This document shows positions 32,577-41,377 of a stretch of 64,000 nt of DNA, piece by piece. The position numbers and the translations under genes were made by a program. Position 1 is the first letter of the stretch, and each line of letters opens with the position of its first letter. The notes beneath the pieces are model-generated. The model did no database searches. It was not told the DNA's origin and was given only the letters and a program-made list of their open reading frames with translations. The stretch lies in assembly GCA_019912395.1 (NCBI GenBank), contig JAIOIH010000087.1, positions 185,833 to 249,832 of the forward strand. Direction: 5' to 3'. Origin of the DNA: Flavobacteriales bacterium. GTDB taxonomy: Bacteria; Bacteroidota; Bacteroidia; Flavobacteriales_F; PHOS-HE28.

Positions 32577-32584
32577 CAAAGATA
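32577..32584 (-). promoter_or_regulatory. -7 promoter element of the YceI gene
   Basis: On the minus strand this reads TATCTTTG, a perfect match to the Bacteroidota consensus TAnnTTTG, 21 bases upstream of the chosen ATG. The -33 region is not clear. Confidence 0.6.
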
Positions 32585-32634
32585 GTCAACTATTTTACAT
32601 GGAAAATTATGGCCGCTCCAACCTTTCCCGGGGG

Positions 32635-33801
32635 TCAAAAGAACTTTCCCTTGTCCCGGGCCATGCGCCGGAGCAGGGGGGAAGGACGATAGCGATCCTC
32701 GCCATGCTCGGCCTGAAGTCCCTCCAGCACGCGCAACCAGTGGTCGGCACCTTTCTCATCCGCCCACGCCAACAGGCCCTTCGGGTAATTCACACCCTTG
32801 ATCACGGCCAGGTCCAGATCGCTCTTGGAAGCCACTTGCAGGAAGAGGGCGTCCACGGCCTCATTGATCAGCATGGCGAGCACGCGCTCGGTGATGGCCT
32901 CCGCAACGCCCGGACCGAGGATGGGGTCGGGAGCTGCCGAACTTCCGGTATGGTCGTAGTAGCCTATCCCGGTCTTGCGTCCCAGTTGCCCGCTTTCCAC
33001 TTGGCGTTGCTGGGTGAGGCTTGGCTTATAGCGCGGGTCGTAATAAAAGGCCTCCCATACGCTGCGGGTGACGGCGAAATTGATGTCGTTGCCGATCAGG
33101 TCCATCAGCTCGAAGGGACCCATCCGGAATCCCCCCACGCTCTTCAAGGCATGATCAATACTGGCCATGTCGGCGATGCCTTCCTCATGGATCCGGATGC
33201 TCTCCCCGTAGAACGGACGGGCTACCCGGTTGACGATGAAGCCAGGCGTGTCCTTGCATACAACGGGTGTTTTGCCCCAGCCCCGCACCAGCTTGCCGCA
33301 GCGTTCGGGAAGTTCCGGTTCAGTGAGCAGGCCCGGCACCACTTCCACCAGGGGCATAATGGGGGCCGGGTTGAAGAAATGCAGGCCGATGACACGTTCC
33401 GGTCTTTGGCACGCCGCAGCTATGGCGGTGATGGCAAGGGAGGATGTGTTGCTCGCGAGAATGGCATCAGGGGCCAACAATTCCTCCAACTGGCTAAACA
33501 GCTTCTTCTTGATGCCCAGGTCTTCCACAATGGCTTCGATCGTCAAGCCGCAGCCGGAAAGGTCCCCTAGTGTGGCTGCAGGGCGGATACGGCCCAGCAG
33601 TGCATCCGCGTCCGAACGGATGAACTTCCCTTTGGCCACCAGTTTCTCCATGGTGCCAGCCAGTCCTTTCAGCGCGGCTGCAACGGCATCGGGGCGCGTG
33701 TCGAACAACAGCACCGGATGCCCCGCCTGCGCAGCCACCTGCGCGATCCCCGCACCCATGGTCCCGGCACCGATCACGCCCACACGTATGCGATCTTCCA
33801 T
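32635..33801 (-). CDS. 3-hydroxyacyl-CoA dehydrogenase (PaaH/HBD-like)
   Basis: NAD-dependent oxidation of (S)-3-hydroxyacyl-CoA. The 388 residues begin with the Rossmann fold VGVIGAGTMGAGIAQVAAQAGHPVLLFD (7-34). The catalytic region SNTSSLAITAIAAACQRPERVIGLHFFNPAPIMPLVEVV contains the conserved His-Phe-Phe-Asn-Pro, and CKDTPGFIVNRVARPF follows. Two C-terminal 3HCDH domains are present, the second shorter, as in PaaH of phenylacetate breakdown. A PaaG-like hydratase gene lies 65 bp upstream on the same strand. The pair may serve phenylacetate or general beta-oxidation. Other paa genes are not in the window. Confidence 0.9.
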   Translation of the reverse strand: MEDRIRVGVIGAGTMGAGIAQVAAQAGHPVLLFDTRPDAVAAALKGLAGTMEKLVAKGKFIRSDADALLGRIRPAATLGDLSGCGLTIEAIVEDLGIKKKLFSQLEELLAPDAILASNTSSLAITAIAAACQRPERVIGLHFFNPAPIMPLVEVVPGLLTEPELPERCGKLVRGWGKTPVVCKDTPGFIVNRVARPFYGESIRIHEEGIADMASIDHALKSVGGFRMGPFELMDLIGNDINFAVTRSVWEAFYYDPRYKPSLTQQRQVESGQLGRKTGIGYYDHTGSSAAPDPILGPGVAEAITERVLAMLINEAVDALFLQVASKSDLDLAVIKGVNYPKGLLAWADEKGADHWLRVLEGLQAEHGEDRYRPSPLLRRMARDKGKFF

Positions 33802-33866
33802 GCGCCAAAGATGGCGGACAGGCGGTGAACCTGACGCAGTGTACGCGTTCGGATGAGCGAACCGGG

Positions 33867-34646
33867 CTAGTGCCCGATGAAGGTGGCCTTCCGCTTTTCG
33901 AGGAATGCCGCCACACCTTCCTTGCTGTCCTTGCTGCGACCCGCGATGGCCTGCAGTTCCGCTTCCACCAGCAGATGTTGCTCCAGGTTGCTGCCTTGGG
34001 AGCGGTTCAATGCATACTTGGTAAGCGCAATGGCCAAGGTGGGCATGGTGGCGAGCTTTTTGGCCACGGTCATCACCTCGTCCTCCAGTTCCGCATCCGG
34101 CACGGCCTTCCAGATCATCCCCATCCCGGCAGCCTTGGCGGCGGATAGCTTTTCCGCGAGGATCATCTGCCCGAAGGCTTGCTGCATGCCCACCAGACGC
34201 GGAAGTGTAAAGGTGCCGCCACTATCGGGGATCAGGCCGATGTGGATGAAGCTCTGCACGAATACGGCACTTTCCGCAGCGAATGTCAGGTCGCAGGCGT
34301 AGGCGAGGTTCGCACCCGCTCCGGCGGCCACACCGTTCACACTGGCCAATACAGGCTTGGGCATTTGGCGCAGGATACGGATGATCGCATTGTACTGCCG
34401 TTCCACCACGTCCTCAATGCGGACCCCCGGCGCAGTGGCCTCGGCGAGGTCCTGCCCGGCGCAGAAGGCACGCCCCTTCCCAGTGATCACTATTGCGCGA
34501 ACGGCCGCGTCCGCTTGGGCTGCCTTGAGCGCATGCAACGTTTCTTCCGACATCCGAGCGGTGAAGCTGTTCAACTTTTCCGACCGGTTCAGCGTGATGG
34601 TGGCCACACCTTCAGCGGAGGTGTAAAGGATCTGTTCGTAGTTCAT
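33867..34646 (-). CDS. Enoyl-CoA hydratase/isomerase (PaaG-like)
   Basis: A 259-residue crotonase-fold enzyme. VITGKGRAFCAGQDLAEA (oxyanion-hole region), VNGVAAGAGANLAYACDLTFAAESA and IGLIPDSGGTFTLPRLVG are strongly conserved. The wording FCAGQDL, GAGANLA and IPDSGGT is typical of PaaG, the 1,2-epoxyphenylacetyl-CoA isomerase, where Asp of IPDSGGT is catalytic. A generic enoyl-CoA hydratase would usually have a Glu pair here. Start ATG 34646 is used. The frame upstream lacks domain character. Followed by the dehydrogenase gene. Confidence 0.9.
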   Translation of the reverse strand: MNYEQILYTSAEGVATITLNRSEKLNSFTARMSEETLHALKAAQADAAVRAIVITGKGRAFCAGQDLAEATAPGVRIEDVVERQYNAIIRILRQMPKPVLASVNGVAAGAGANLAYACDLTFAAESAVFVQSFIHIGLIPDSGGTFTLPRLVGMQQAFGQMILAEKLSAAKAAGMGMIWKAVPDAELEDEVMTVAKKLATMPTLAIALTKYALNRSQGSNLEQHLLVEAELQAIAGRSKDSKEGVAAFLEKRKATFIGH

Positions 34647-34689
34647 GCGTTGTGAATAGGGGTCGATCGGGATGGAACTGGATCGGCGC

Positions 34690-35742
34690 TTACCAGATGA
34701 ATCGCTGCACGGCGCGACCTTCGGGTGAGACCACGTCGGCAATGTAGATCCCCTTCGCACCGCTGAACGGGATCGTGCTGTGCCCTTGGGCAATAGGTGT
34801 TACCAGTACGATGCGCCCCGACAGGTCGCGCACCGTGAGCTCTCCCGGGGAGGAGTGGCCGCGATCCACCAAAAGGCCGGAGCCTTCGGTCCGGATGGAC
34901 ACCGTGGGTGCGTCGTGGTCCGGAACAGCAAGGATGGTTCCCCAGATGGCGTGTACCCATTCAGGTCGGTCGATATAGGGGTTCCTGTTGTGCTGCAACG
35001 CGAAGACCGCATTGTTCCGGTTGATCTCCTTCGTGCTCACCGTGTCCAGGTCGTTCCATTCCACCATTGCGGCCATGGCCCATTGCGACAGGTCTCCGCC
35101 TGCAAGCATAGGCGAGCTCCATCCGGTCATCTCGCCGTAGTAGCGCGTCATCATGTAAAAGTAGCTCCGCGCGAAGTCGCCCTTGTAGGCATCGATGGGC
35201 TCGAACACGGTTCCATTGTATCCCTGGTCCACGCACAAGCCGGTCTTGGAGCCGTTCTCACTGGTCCAATCGGCGCTGCCCACGTTTCCATAAGGGTAAT
35301 TGTCCCGCTTGTTGTTCACCCAGCCGTCGGTCGGGTAAAGGTGGAAGAGGTCCGTGTACATGGGGCTGTCCCCATTGAACCAGCTTTGGGGGAAGCTGTG
35401 CTCCCGGTTGTAACAATCGCCCTCCTCGTTGTAGTTGCCGCATTGATCCGAGTTGAAGGTGTACACGTACGGCGGCGCTTCCCCCGGTGTGTCGCTGTAC
35501 ATGTCCCACACCTTGTTCCCCGGCTTGGCATCGGTGGTCTGGAAGGCATTCCAGAGCGCATTGTAGGAGAGTGCGTTATGGTTGTCGATGATGTTATGGA
35601 GTGCGATGCGCAAGGGCTGGCCGGTCAATCCTTCAGCACTGTTGTAGTAACCCGCTGGCGGTTGGGCTGCGACCGGTTCCGCACCCATCGCCGCGAGACA
35701 CAGCGCCAAGGCAACGCCTCCATGCATGACGTGGTGCTTCAT
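34690..35742 (-). CDS. Secreted endonuclease I family nuclease with T9SS sorting domain
   Basis: A 350-residue exported nuclease. It has a signal peptide (residues 1-26, ending VAAQ) and an endonuclease I domain with the beta-beta-alpha metal site CYNREHSFPQSWF (His115 in REHSFPQSW) and the downstream block DLFHLYPTDGWVNNKRDNYPYG (131-152). The last 75 residues are a T9SS type A sorting domain (LTVRDLSGRIVLVTP, GIYIADVVSPEGRAVQRFIW). It probably degrades extracellular DNA for nutrients or biofilm. The ATG overlaps the rhodanese gene stop by 4 bp, an unexpected coupling. Confidence 0.92.
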   Translation of the reverse strand: MKHHVMHGGVALALCLAAMGAEPVAAQPPAGYYNSAEGLTGQPLRIALHNIIDNHNALSYNALWNAFQTTDAKPGNKVWDMYSDTPGEAPPYVYTFNSDQCGNYNEEGDCYNREHSFPQSWFNGDSPMYTDLFHLYPTDGWVNNKRDNYPYGNVGSADWTSENGSKTGLCVDQGYNGTVFEPIDAYKGDFARSYFYMMTRYYGEMTGWSSPMLAGGDLSQWAMAAMVEWNDLDTVSTKEINRNNAVFALQHNRNPYIDRPEWVHAIWGTILAVPDHDAPTVSIRTEGSGLLVDRGHSSPGELTVRDLSGRIVLVTPIAQGHSTIPFSGAKGIYIADVVSPEGRAVQRFIW

Positions 35743-36122
35743 CGGGTGATCACGGTTTCGCCGTTCCGTTGCCAAGCGCTGAAACCACCTGCGAGGTCAT
35801 GCACGTCCGTGAAGCCGGCCTTCATCATCGCTTCCATGGCTTGGCCACTGCGACCACCGACCTCACAATAGAGCAGTACCGGCAAGCTCTTATCGATACC
35901 GGAAACATCCTTGAGCAGGGTGCCGGCGTTCCAGTCAATGTTCGCGGCTCCTTCGATGTGCCCTGCGTTGAACTCCTCCGGAGTGCGCACGTCCAAAAGA
36001 AGAGCATCATTCCTTTCCACCGCAGCCTTGAATGCCTTCACATCGAGACTTGTGCCGTTGGCTTGAGCATGGGTGGCCAGCGCGAAGGGGATCAACAGCA
36101 AGAAGATCAGTATCCGTTTCAT
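35739..36122 (-). CDS. Exported rhodanese-like sulfurtransferase domain protein
   Basis: A 127-residue protein with a signal peptide (MKRILIFLLLIPFALATHAQ) and a single rhodanese domain. LLLDVRTPEEFNAGHIEGAANIDW (41-64) is the family's N-terminal mark, and the active-site loop LYCEVGGRSGQA holds catalytic Cys86. It would act in the periplasm on sulfur carriers or thiols. It is translationally coupled to the secreted nuclease gene. Whether the link is functional, for example in disulfide or sulfane handling, is unknown. Confidence 0.9.
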   Translation of the reverse strand: MKRILIFLLLIPFALATHAQANGTSLDVKAFKAAVERNDALLLDVRTPEEFNAGHIEGAANIDWNAGTLLKDVSGIDKSLPVLLYCEVGGRSGQAMEAMMKAGFTDVHDLAGGFSAWQRNGETVITR

Positions 36123-36215
36123 GGGTACAAAGGTCGTCATTCAGCTTGCTTTCGGTGGTGCTTTCCGGCGATCGTTCCCGGGACGGAGGGTGTGCTTCGG
36201 TGATCGGCATTGGTG

Positions 36216-36223
36216 TATCTTTG
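36216..36223 (+). promoter_or_regulatory. -7 promoter element of the small exported protein gene
   Basis: TATCTTTG is a perfect Bacteroidota -7 match, 54 bp before the chosen ATG at 36278. A -33 element is unclear. Confidence 0.5.
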
Positions 36224-36277
36224 TTCAGTGCGATGGCTAGTCCTTTGCAAGCGGAAGCAAACCAACCTGAAAACCCC

Positions 36278-36706
36278 ATGCCCATGAAGACCTTTGTCCG
36301 GAGCGCCATTCTGTTGGGCGCACTACTGTGCTCCACGGCCACCTTCGCCCAAGTACAGGTCGCCAGTGCCACCAAGGAGAAAACCCCGACCCCCGAGGAA
36401 TTCGAGGCGAACGTGAAGACCATGGTGCTGAGCGCCGATTACATGATCCAGGAACTTGGGGTCAGCGAGGAACAGGGCGAAAAGCTCAAGAGCATCGAGG
36501 CGGATATCAACCAGCAGTTGGGCACCGTATCCAAGCTCGATCCTGAGGTGCGCGATCCAAAGGAGGCGGAGATCTACGCACAGCGGGCCAAAATGGTGGA
36601 GAGCGTGCTCACGCCCGAGCAAATGAAAAAGATGGATGAGGTGAAGAGGGCGCTGCTCCGGGAAAGCTACGGCATGAAGGATGCCCCACCGGCCGGGACG
36701 AAATAG
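36278..36706 (+). CDS. Small exported helical protein, unknown function
   Basis: A 142-residue protein with a signal peptide (VRSAILLGALLCSTATFAQ). The mature part is charged and helical (EEFEANVKTMVLSADYMIQELGVSEEQGEKLKSIEADI, LTPEQMKKMDEVKRALLRESYG). The pattern of paired helices with LTPEQ resembles small periplasmic chaperone-like or LTXXQ-motif proteins such as CpxP/Spy, but this is a loose match. No known catalytic residues. ATG 36284 is an equal start. A hairpin follows the stop. Confidence 0.75.
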   Translation: MPMKTFVRSAILLGALLCSTATFAQVQVASATKEKTPTPEEFEANVKTMVLSADYMIQELGVSEEQGEKLKSIEADINQQLGTVSKLDPEVRDPKEAEIYAQRAKMVESVLTPEQMKKMDEVKRALLRESYGMKDAPPAGTK

Positions 36707-36730
36707 GGCCTGGTCGCCCACACGAACAGG

Positions 36731-36750
36731 AAAGCCCCGCGTGGGGCTTT
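36731..36750. terminator. Hairpin terminator between convergent genes
   Basis: AAAGCCCC-gcgt-GGGGCTTT, an 8-bp perfect stem with a tetraloop, lies 24 bp after the small exported gene and before the convergent DUF3276 gene. T tracts are short on both sides. Confidence 0.65.
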
Positions 36751-36778
36751 CTGCATGATGGGAGAGGTACTGCGCCGA

Positions 36779-37132
36779 TCAGGGATTCCCCAGATCGTCG
36801 AAATCGATATCGCTGAATCCGCTCGGAGGGGGGGCGTGACTGTCCGGGTCTGCCGGGTTGTCCTTTGCGGAGGGCCGTTCGCCGGATGAGCGGATCCGGT
36901 CAAGCTCCCCCAGGGTGTGGTGCAGGCCGTCCACGAACTTGTCGAAGTCCTCCTTGTACAGAAAGATCTTGTGCTTCTCATAGCTCACGCCGCCATCCTC
37001 ATGCGATCGCTTCTTACTCTCCGTGATGGTGAGGAACAGATCGTTCCCCCGCGTGCTCCTGATGTCAAAAAAGTACGTGCGCTTTCCCGCGCGGACCACC
37101 TTCGAGTACACATCTTCCCGCTCGTCCTGCAT
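36779..37132 (-). CDS. DUF3276 PUR-alpha-like nucleic-acid-binding protein
   Basis: A 117-residue protein of DUF3276, the bacterial PUR-alpha/beta/gamma domain family found mostly in Bacteroidota and Spirochaetes. YSKVVRAGKRTYFFDIRSTRGNDLFLTITESKKR (9-42) forms the PUR repeat and YEKHKIFLYKEDFDKFVDGLHHTLGEL the following helix. The C-terminus is acidic and Pro/Ser rich. PUR domains bind purine-rich single-stranded DNA or RNA. A perfect -7 element TATATTTG on this strand (plus 37155-37162) lies 22 bp ahead of the ATG. Confidence 0.93.
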   Translation of the reverse strand: MQDEREDVYSKVVRAGKRTYFFDIRSTRGNDLFLTITESKKRSHEDGGVSYEKHKIFLYKEDFDKFVDGLHHTLGELDRIRSSGERPSAKDNPADPDSHAPPPSGFSDIDFDDLGNP

Positions 37133-37154
37133 CGTATTTTCCGGCTTGGTCCTT

Positions 37155-37162
37155 CAAATATA
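37155..37162 (-). promoter_or_regulatory. -7 promoter element of the DUF3276 gene
   Basis: On the minus strand TATATTTG, a perfect match to TAnnTTTG, 22 bases before the start codon at 37132. No clear -33 element. Confidence 0.6.
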
Positions 37163-37228
37163 GGTTGGCCCGATGAACCTCGGCCGGATGCCGCAAGTGA
37201 AAGCGGGAAATGGTCCCCGTGCTGGATT

Positions 37229-39109
37229 TCAGTTCTCGTCGGCCTCCTCCAGCAATTGCTCCTCGTACAATTGGGCGTAGGTCCCTCCTTGCTGGATCAA
37301 CTGCTGGTGCCGGCCTTCCTCGATGATGCGCCCATGCTCGAGCACCAGGATATGGTCCGCCGCCTGCACGGCACTGATCCGGTGGCTGATGATCACCGTG
37401 GTCCGGCCCTTCATCACCCGCCTCAGCCCGGAGAGGATGGCCTCTTCCGTGGCGGTGTCCACGGCGCTGAGCGGATCGTCAAAGATGAGAATGCGAGGCC
37501 TGCGCACCACCGCACGGGCGATGCTTACCCGTTGCTTCTGGCCGCCGCTGAGGGTTACGCCCCGCTCGCCCAGCAGCGTGCGATATCCCTTGGGGAAGTG
37601 CCGGATGTCCTGGTGTACCCGTGCGATCCGGGCGGCCTCCTCAACGCGTTCCTGCACGTCCGGCGCGGGGTCCAGGCTGAAGGCAATGTTGTTGGCAATG
37701 CTGTCGCTGAACAGGAACACATCCTGCGGCACAACGCCCAAACGGTCGCGCAACTTTTCAATGGCCACCTCCGGAAGAGGCACCCCGTCCAGCAACACCG
37801 TGCCGGAGGTGGGGTCGTAGAGCCTGCCGATCAGGTCCACGATAGTGCTTTTGCCACTGCCGGTATGCCCCACGATCGCCAAGGTGCCGCCTTCGGGGAT
37901 GTTGAAGCTCACGTTCTTCAGCGCCTCGATCCCGGTCTCGGGGTAGGTGAAGCTCACATTCTTGAAGGTGATGGCACCCTTCACTTCCGGAAGTCGGTCG
38001 TGTTGCGAGGTGATCGATGGCCTGGTGTCCAGGAATTCGTTGATCCGTTCCATGCTCACGGCCGCCTGTTGCACTTGGGAGGTGATCAATCCCAAGCTGG
38101 CAAAGGGCCAGGTGAGCTTGGTGACATAGAGGGTGAACTCGGCCAAGTTGCCCACGGTAACGCCGGTATCGCCCTGGATCAGCAGGATACCCCCCACGAA
38201 GATCACCAACGCGGTGCTGAGGCCCACCAGCAACATGATGGCCGGCATGAAGAGTGAGTCCACCTTGGCTTGGGCCAGGCTTGTGCGCCGATAGTCCCTC
38301 GCGGCCCGGCGGAACCGCTCCACCACCTGGTCTTCCTTCGCATAGGCCTTGATCACGCGGATCCCGCTGAACGACTCTTGGGCCATGGAACTGAGGCGGC
38401 TCTGTTGGCGTTGGGTGGCCATGCTCCGCTGATTGATCGTTTCGCTGACCATGTAAATGGCAACGCTCAACAGCGGCAGTGGTGCAAGCGACCAGAGCGT
38501 GAGCTCCACGTTCACGTCAAGCATCACCCACACGATCATTACCGTGAGCACCACCAGGTTGATGATGTACATCACTGCGGGGCCGATGAACTGCCGCACC
38601 TTGCTCACATCCTCGCTGATCCGGTTCATCAGGTCGCCGGTGCTGTTGCGCTTGTAGAAGGCGCGGTCCAGCTGCTGGTAGTGCGCGTAGATCGTGTTCT
38701 TCAGGTCGAACTCCATCAAGCGGCTCACCACGATGATGGTTTGCCGGGTGAGAAAGAGGAAGAAGCCACTGAGCAACGTAAAAACGATGAAGAGGCCCGC
38801 ATAGAACACGGCGAACCACATCACCTTTTCATGCAGGGAGGCATCATCCATTGGCCCGTCCAGCTTCTCCTGTAGGTCAATGCCCGTCCACGAGGTCCAG
38901 GTGAGCAGCTGTTGCGAGACCTCCATGCGCCGTTGTTCCACGGGCAAGGCTTGCTGGGCGATCCCTTCGCCGATGAGGTTGAACGCCTCGCGCACCACTT
39001 GTGGGGTGAACACCGCGAACAGGCCGGTAAGGATGATGAACACCATCCCCATGACCATGCGACCCCAATAGCGGCCGAAATAAGGAAGGATCGAAAGGAG
39101 GGAGCGCAT
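37229..39109 (-). CDS. ABC exporter, fused membrane and ATPase domains (MsbA-like)
   Basis: A 626-residue half-transporter. Residues 1-370 hold the six-helix exporter domain (MVMGMVFIILTGLFAVF, VFYAGLFIVFTLLSGFFLFL, VMYIINLVVLTVMIVWVML, IMLLVGLSTALVIFVGGILL). The ATPase follows with Walker A IVGHTGSGKST, Q-loop VVPQDVFLF, signature VTLSGGQKQR, Walker B ILIFDDPLSAVD and switch His in IISHRIS. It would form a homo- or heterodimer exporting lipid, peptide or drug. MsbA-type lipid A flipping is possible. The substrate cannot be decided. There is no partner half-transporter in the window. Confidence 0.93.
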   Translation of the reverse strand: MRSLLSILPYFGRYWGRMVMGMVFIILTGLFAVFTPQVVREAFNLIGEGIAQQALPVEQRRMEVSQQLLTWTSWTGIDLQEKLDGPMDDASLHEKVMWFAVFYAGLFIVFTLLSGFFLFLTRQTIIVVSRLMEFDLKNTIYAHYQQLDRAFYKRNSTGDLMNRISEDVSKVRQFIGPAVMYIINLVVLTVMIVWVMLDVNVELTLWSLAPLPLLSVAIYMVSETINQRSMATQRQQSRLSSMAQESFSGIRVIKAYAKEDQVVERFRRAARDYRRTSLAQAKVDSLFMPAIMLLVGLSTALVIFVGGILLIQGDTGVTVGNLAEFTLYVTKLTWPFASLGLITSQVQQAAVSMERINEFLDTRPSITSQHDRLPEVKGAITFKNVSFTYPETGIEALKNVSFNIPEGGTLAIVGHTGSGKSTIVDLIGRLYDPTSGTVLLDGVPLPEVAIEKLRDRLGVVPQDVFLFSDSIANNIAFSLDPAPDVQERVEEAARIARVHQDIRHFPKGYRTLLGERGVTLSGGQKQRVSIARAVVRRPRILIFDDPLSAVDTATEEAILSGLRRVMKGRTTVIISHRISAVQAADHILVLEHGRIIEEGRHQQLIQQGGTYAQLYEEQLLEEADEN

Positions 39110-39310
39110 GAGCGGGGCTTGCTACCTTTGCACGCCTTGGAAAAGGACGGCGCGGCAGTGTCCCCGCAAAAGTAGACCGGCGAAGGCCCGTCGTGAAGTA
39201 ATGACCCCAAAGCCCCAACCCAACCAGGACTGCTGTCGCGTGCAAGCGGCGGTGGCCCATGCGGAGGAGCCTGCGCAAGCTGGATGGCCTCCACTTAAGT
39301 GATCGATCGC
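39110..39310. other. 201-bp region upstream of the leucine dehydrogenase gene
   Basis: TACCTTTG at 39123-39130 on the plus strand is a perfect -7 promoter match and would give a leader of about 175 nt for the leucine dehydrogenase gene. A short open frame from the ATG at 39201 has no run of branched-chain codons, so classic attenuation is not supported. Confidence 0.45.
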
Positions 39311-40411
39311 ATGGACTTGGTAACAGAACAACCCGCGGCCACCAGTGCGGTGATCGACCGGATGAAGGAGCATGACCACGAGGAGGTCCTGTTCTGCAAT
39401 GACAGCACCACCGGCTTGCGGGCCATCATCGCCCTGCACGACACCACGTTGGGCCCCGCCCTGGGGGGCACCCGCATGTGGCCGTATGCCAGTGAGGCGG
39501 ATGCCTTGGAGGATGTGCTACGGTTGAGCCGTGGCATGACCTACAAAAGCGCATTGGCCGGCCTGGACCTCGGTGGAGGCAAGGCGGTGATCATCGGCGA
39601 TCCCCGCACGGACAAGACCGAGGCCATGTTCCGCCGCTTCGGCCGCTTCGTGGAAAGCCTGAACGGGCGGTACATCACTGCGGAGGATGTGGGCATGAGC
39701 CTTACCGAAATGGTGAACATCCGAAAGGAGACCCGCAACGTGGTCGGCCTGCCCGTCACCATGGGCGGCAGTGGTGACCCTTCGCCCGTTACGGCGTACG
39801 GTGTTTTTTGCGGATTGAAAGCGGCTGCCAAGACCGCGTACGGAACGGATGACCTCCGGAACCGCAAGGTGGCCGTGCAAGGGGGCGGCAACGTGGGCCG
39901 CAACCTGGTGGGGCATTTGCTCAAGGAAGGAGCCACCGTGTACATCACGGACATTCACGACGACAAGCTGGCCGCCATCAAGGCGGAACACCCTGCCGTA
40001 AAACTGGTGAAGCCTGATGAGGTGATCGGGCTCGACGTGGACATCTATTCTCCTTGTGCCCTGGGCGCCACGGTGAACGACGATACCCTGCCCTTGCTGA
40101 AGTGCAGCGTGATCGCGGGTGCTGCCAACAACCAGCTGGCCGACGAGGACAAGCACGGCCGCGCACTGATGGAGAAGGGCATCCTCTATGCGCCGGATTT
40201 CCTGATCAACGCCGGTGGCATCATCAATTGCTCCTGGGAACGTCGAGGCTACAATTCCAAGGCCGCCTATGCCCAGACGGAGGAGATCTACCGTACCGCC
40301 CTGGCCATCTTCAAGCGGAGCCGGGAAGAGAACATACCCACCTTTCTGGCGGCCAACCAGGCCGCTGAACAACGCGTCCGCAGCGTTCGCCAGGCCGGCC
40401 TTGGCTTCTGA
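39311..40411 (+). CDS. Leucine dehydrogenase
   Basis: Glu/Leu/Phe/Val dehydrogenase family, here the shorter octameric leucine type of 366 residues. It reversibly deaminates leucine, valine or isoleucine to their 2-oxo acids with NAD+. Features are GPALGGTRMWPYAS (48-61), RGMTYKSALAGLDLGGGKAVIIGDP with Lys79 and catalytic Lys91, DVGMSLTEMVNIRKET, the NAD fold VAVQGGGNVGRNLVGHLL, and APDFLINAGGIINCSWE. Compared with gdhA at 28928 it lacks the glutamate-binding lysine context, supporting branched-chain specificity. The ATG at 39311 is used. A GTG at 39299 is possible. Confidence 0.93.
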   Translation: MDLVTEQPAATSAVIDRMKEHDHEEVLFCNDSTTGLRAIIALHDTTLGPALGGTRMWPYASEADALEDVLRLSRGMTYKSALAGLDLGGGKAVIIGDPRTDKTEAMFRRFGRFVESLNGRYITAEDVGMSLTEMVNIRKETRNVVGLPVTMGGSGDPSPVTAYGVFCGLKAAAKTAYGTDDLRNRKVAVQGGGNVGRNLVGHLLKEGATVYITDIHDDKLAAIKAEHPAVKLVKPDEVIGLDVDIYSPCALGATVNDDTLPLLKCSVIAGAANNQLADEDKHGRALMEKGILYAPDFLINAGGIINCSWERRGYNSKAAYAQTEEIYRTALAIFKRSREENIPTFLAANQAAEQRVRSVRQAGLGF

Positions 40412-40425
40412 CCAGCACCCCCTCC

Positions 40426-41373
40426 ATGCTCAACCGCCGATTCCTCCGCATCAAGGTCTACCAAGCGCTTTACGCTCACGAGCAAAGTGCGGGGGGAAGT
40501 GCGGCCAAGAATGAAAAGGAACTCCTGCTGGGCGTGCAGCGCACCTACGACCTCTTCATCCATCTGCTCCAGCTCGTCGGAGAGATGCGGCGCTTGGCCG
40601 AGAACCGCATTGAGGACCGCAAGGTCAAGCGCATGCCCACCGGGGATGATCTGGCACCCAGCAGGCGGTTCGTGAACAACCCCATCCTCGTGAAGCTCAG
40701 TGAGAGCAAGCAGCTGTTGGAGGAAAGCGATCGCCGCAAATTGGGATGGGTCGGGGAGAAGGACCTGTTGAACCAGCTCTACAAGCGGGTCCAGGCCAGC
40801 GACGAGTACATCGCATACATGTCCGCGCCGGAGACTTCCCCGGCGATGGACCGCGCCGTGCTGGTGGACCTTTTCGTGGAGCACATCGCCCAGTACGAGG
40901 GCCTGCATGAGCATGTGGAGGCCAAGTCCATCCATTGGTTGGAGGACCTTGATCTGGCCTGCGCCATGGTGAAGCGGACCCTGGAAACCATCGATCTGCG
41001 GAACCCCGACATGGCCCTCGCGGAAGTGGAAGCGGACACGGTGGAGGAACGCGAGTTCATCGTCACGCTTTATCGGGACACCATCAGTCACCAGGAGAAG
41101 GACGAGCTGTTGATCGCGGAGCGTGCAAAGAACTGGGAGGCCGATCGGATCGCCCTCAGCGATATGCTGCTGATGCGCATGGCCCTCACCGAGGCGCGCA
41201 GCTTCGACCTGATCCCGGTGAAGGTGACCCTGAACGAGTACATCGAGATCGCCAAGGCGTACAGCACGCCCAAGAGCAAGAACTTCATCAATGGCATCCT
41301 CGACAAGCTTTTTGCCGAAATGAAGGAGGATGGCACCATTCACAAAGTGGGCCGCGGGCTGCTGGAAAGTTGA
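40426..41373 (+). CDS. nusB: Transcription antitermination factor NusB
   Basis: RNA-binding factor of the rRNA antitermination complex that binds boxA together with S10 (NusE). At 315 residues it is about twice the E. coli length, which is normal for Bacteroidota: the N-terminal half (MLNRRFLRIKVYQALYAHEQS) matches the first NusB helices, a long insert follows, and the C-terminal half carries DRIALSDMLLMRMALTEARSFDLIPVKVTLNEYIEIAKAYSTPKSKNFINGILDKL, the most conserved NusB part. It is followed closely by a DUF1573 lipoprotein, yajC and coaE, a gene order common in the phylum. Confidence 0.95.
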   Translation: MLNRRFLRIKVYQALYAHEQSAGGSAAKNEKELLLGVQRTYDLFIHLLQLVGEMRRLAENRIEDRKVKRMPTGDDLAPSRRFVNNPILVKLSESKQLLEESDRRKLGWVGEKDLLNQLYKRVQASDEYIAYMSAPETSPAMDRAVLVDLFVEHIAQYEGLHEHVEAKSIHWLEDLDLACAMVKRTLETIDLRNPDMALAEVEADTVEEREFIVTLYRDTISHQEKDELLIAERAKNWEADRIALSDMLLMRMALTEARSFDLIPVKVTLNEYIEIAKAYSTPKSKNFINGILDKLFAEMKEDGTIHKVGRGLLES

Positions 41374-41377
41374 ACAC

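Noticed and set aside
39201..39302. Leader peptide controlling leucine dehydrogenase
   Set aside because: The 33-residue frame has one leucine near its end and no run of leucine, valine or isoleucine codons, and no attenuator hairpin.
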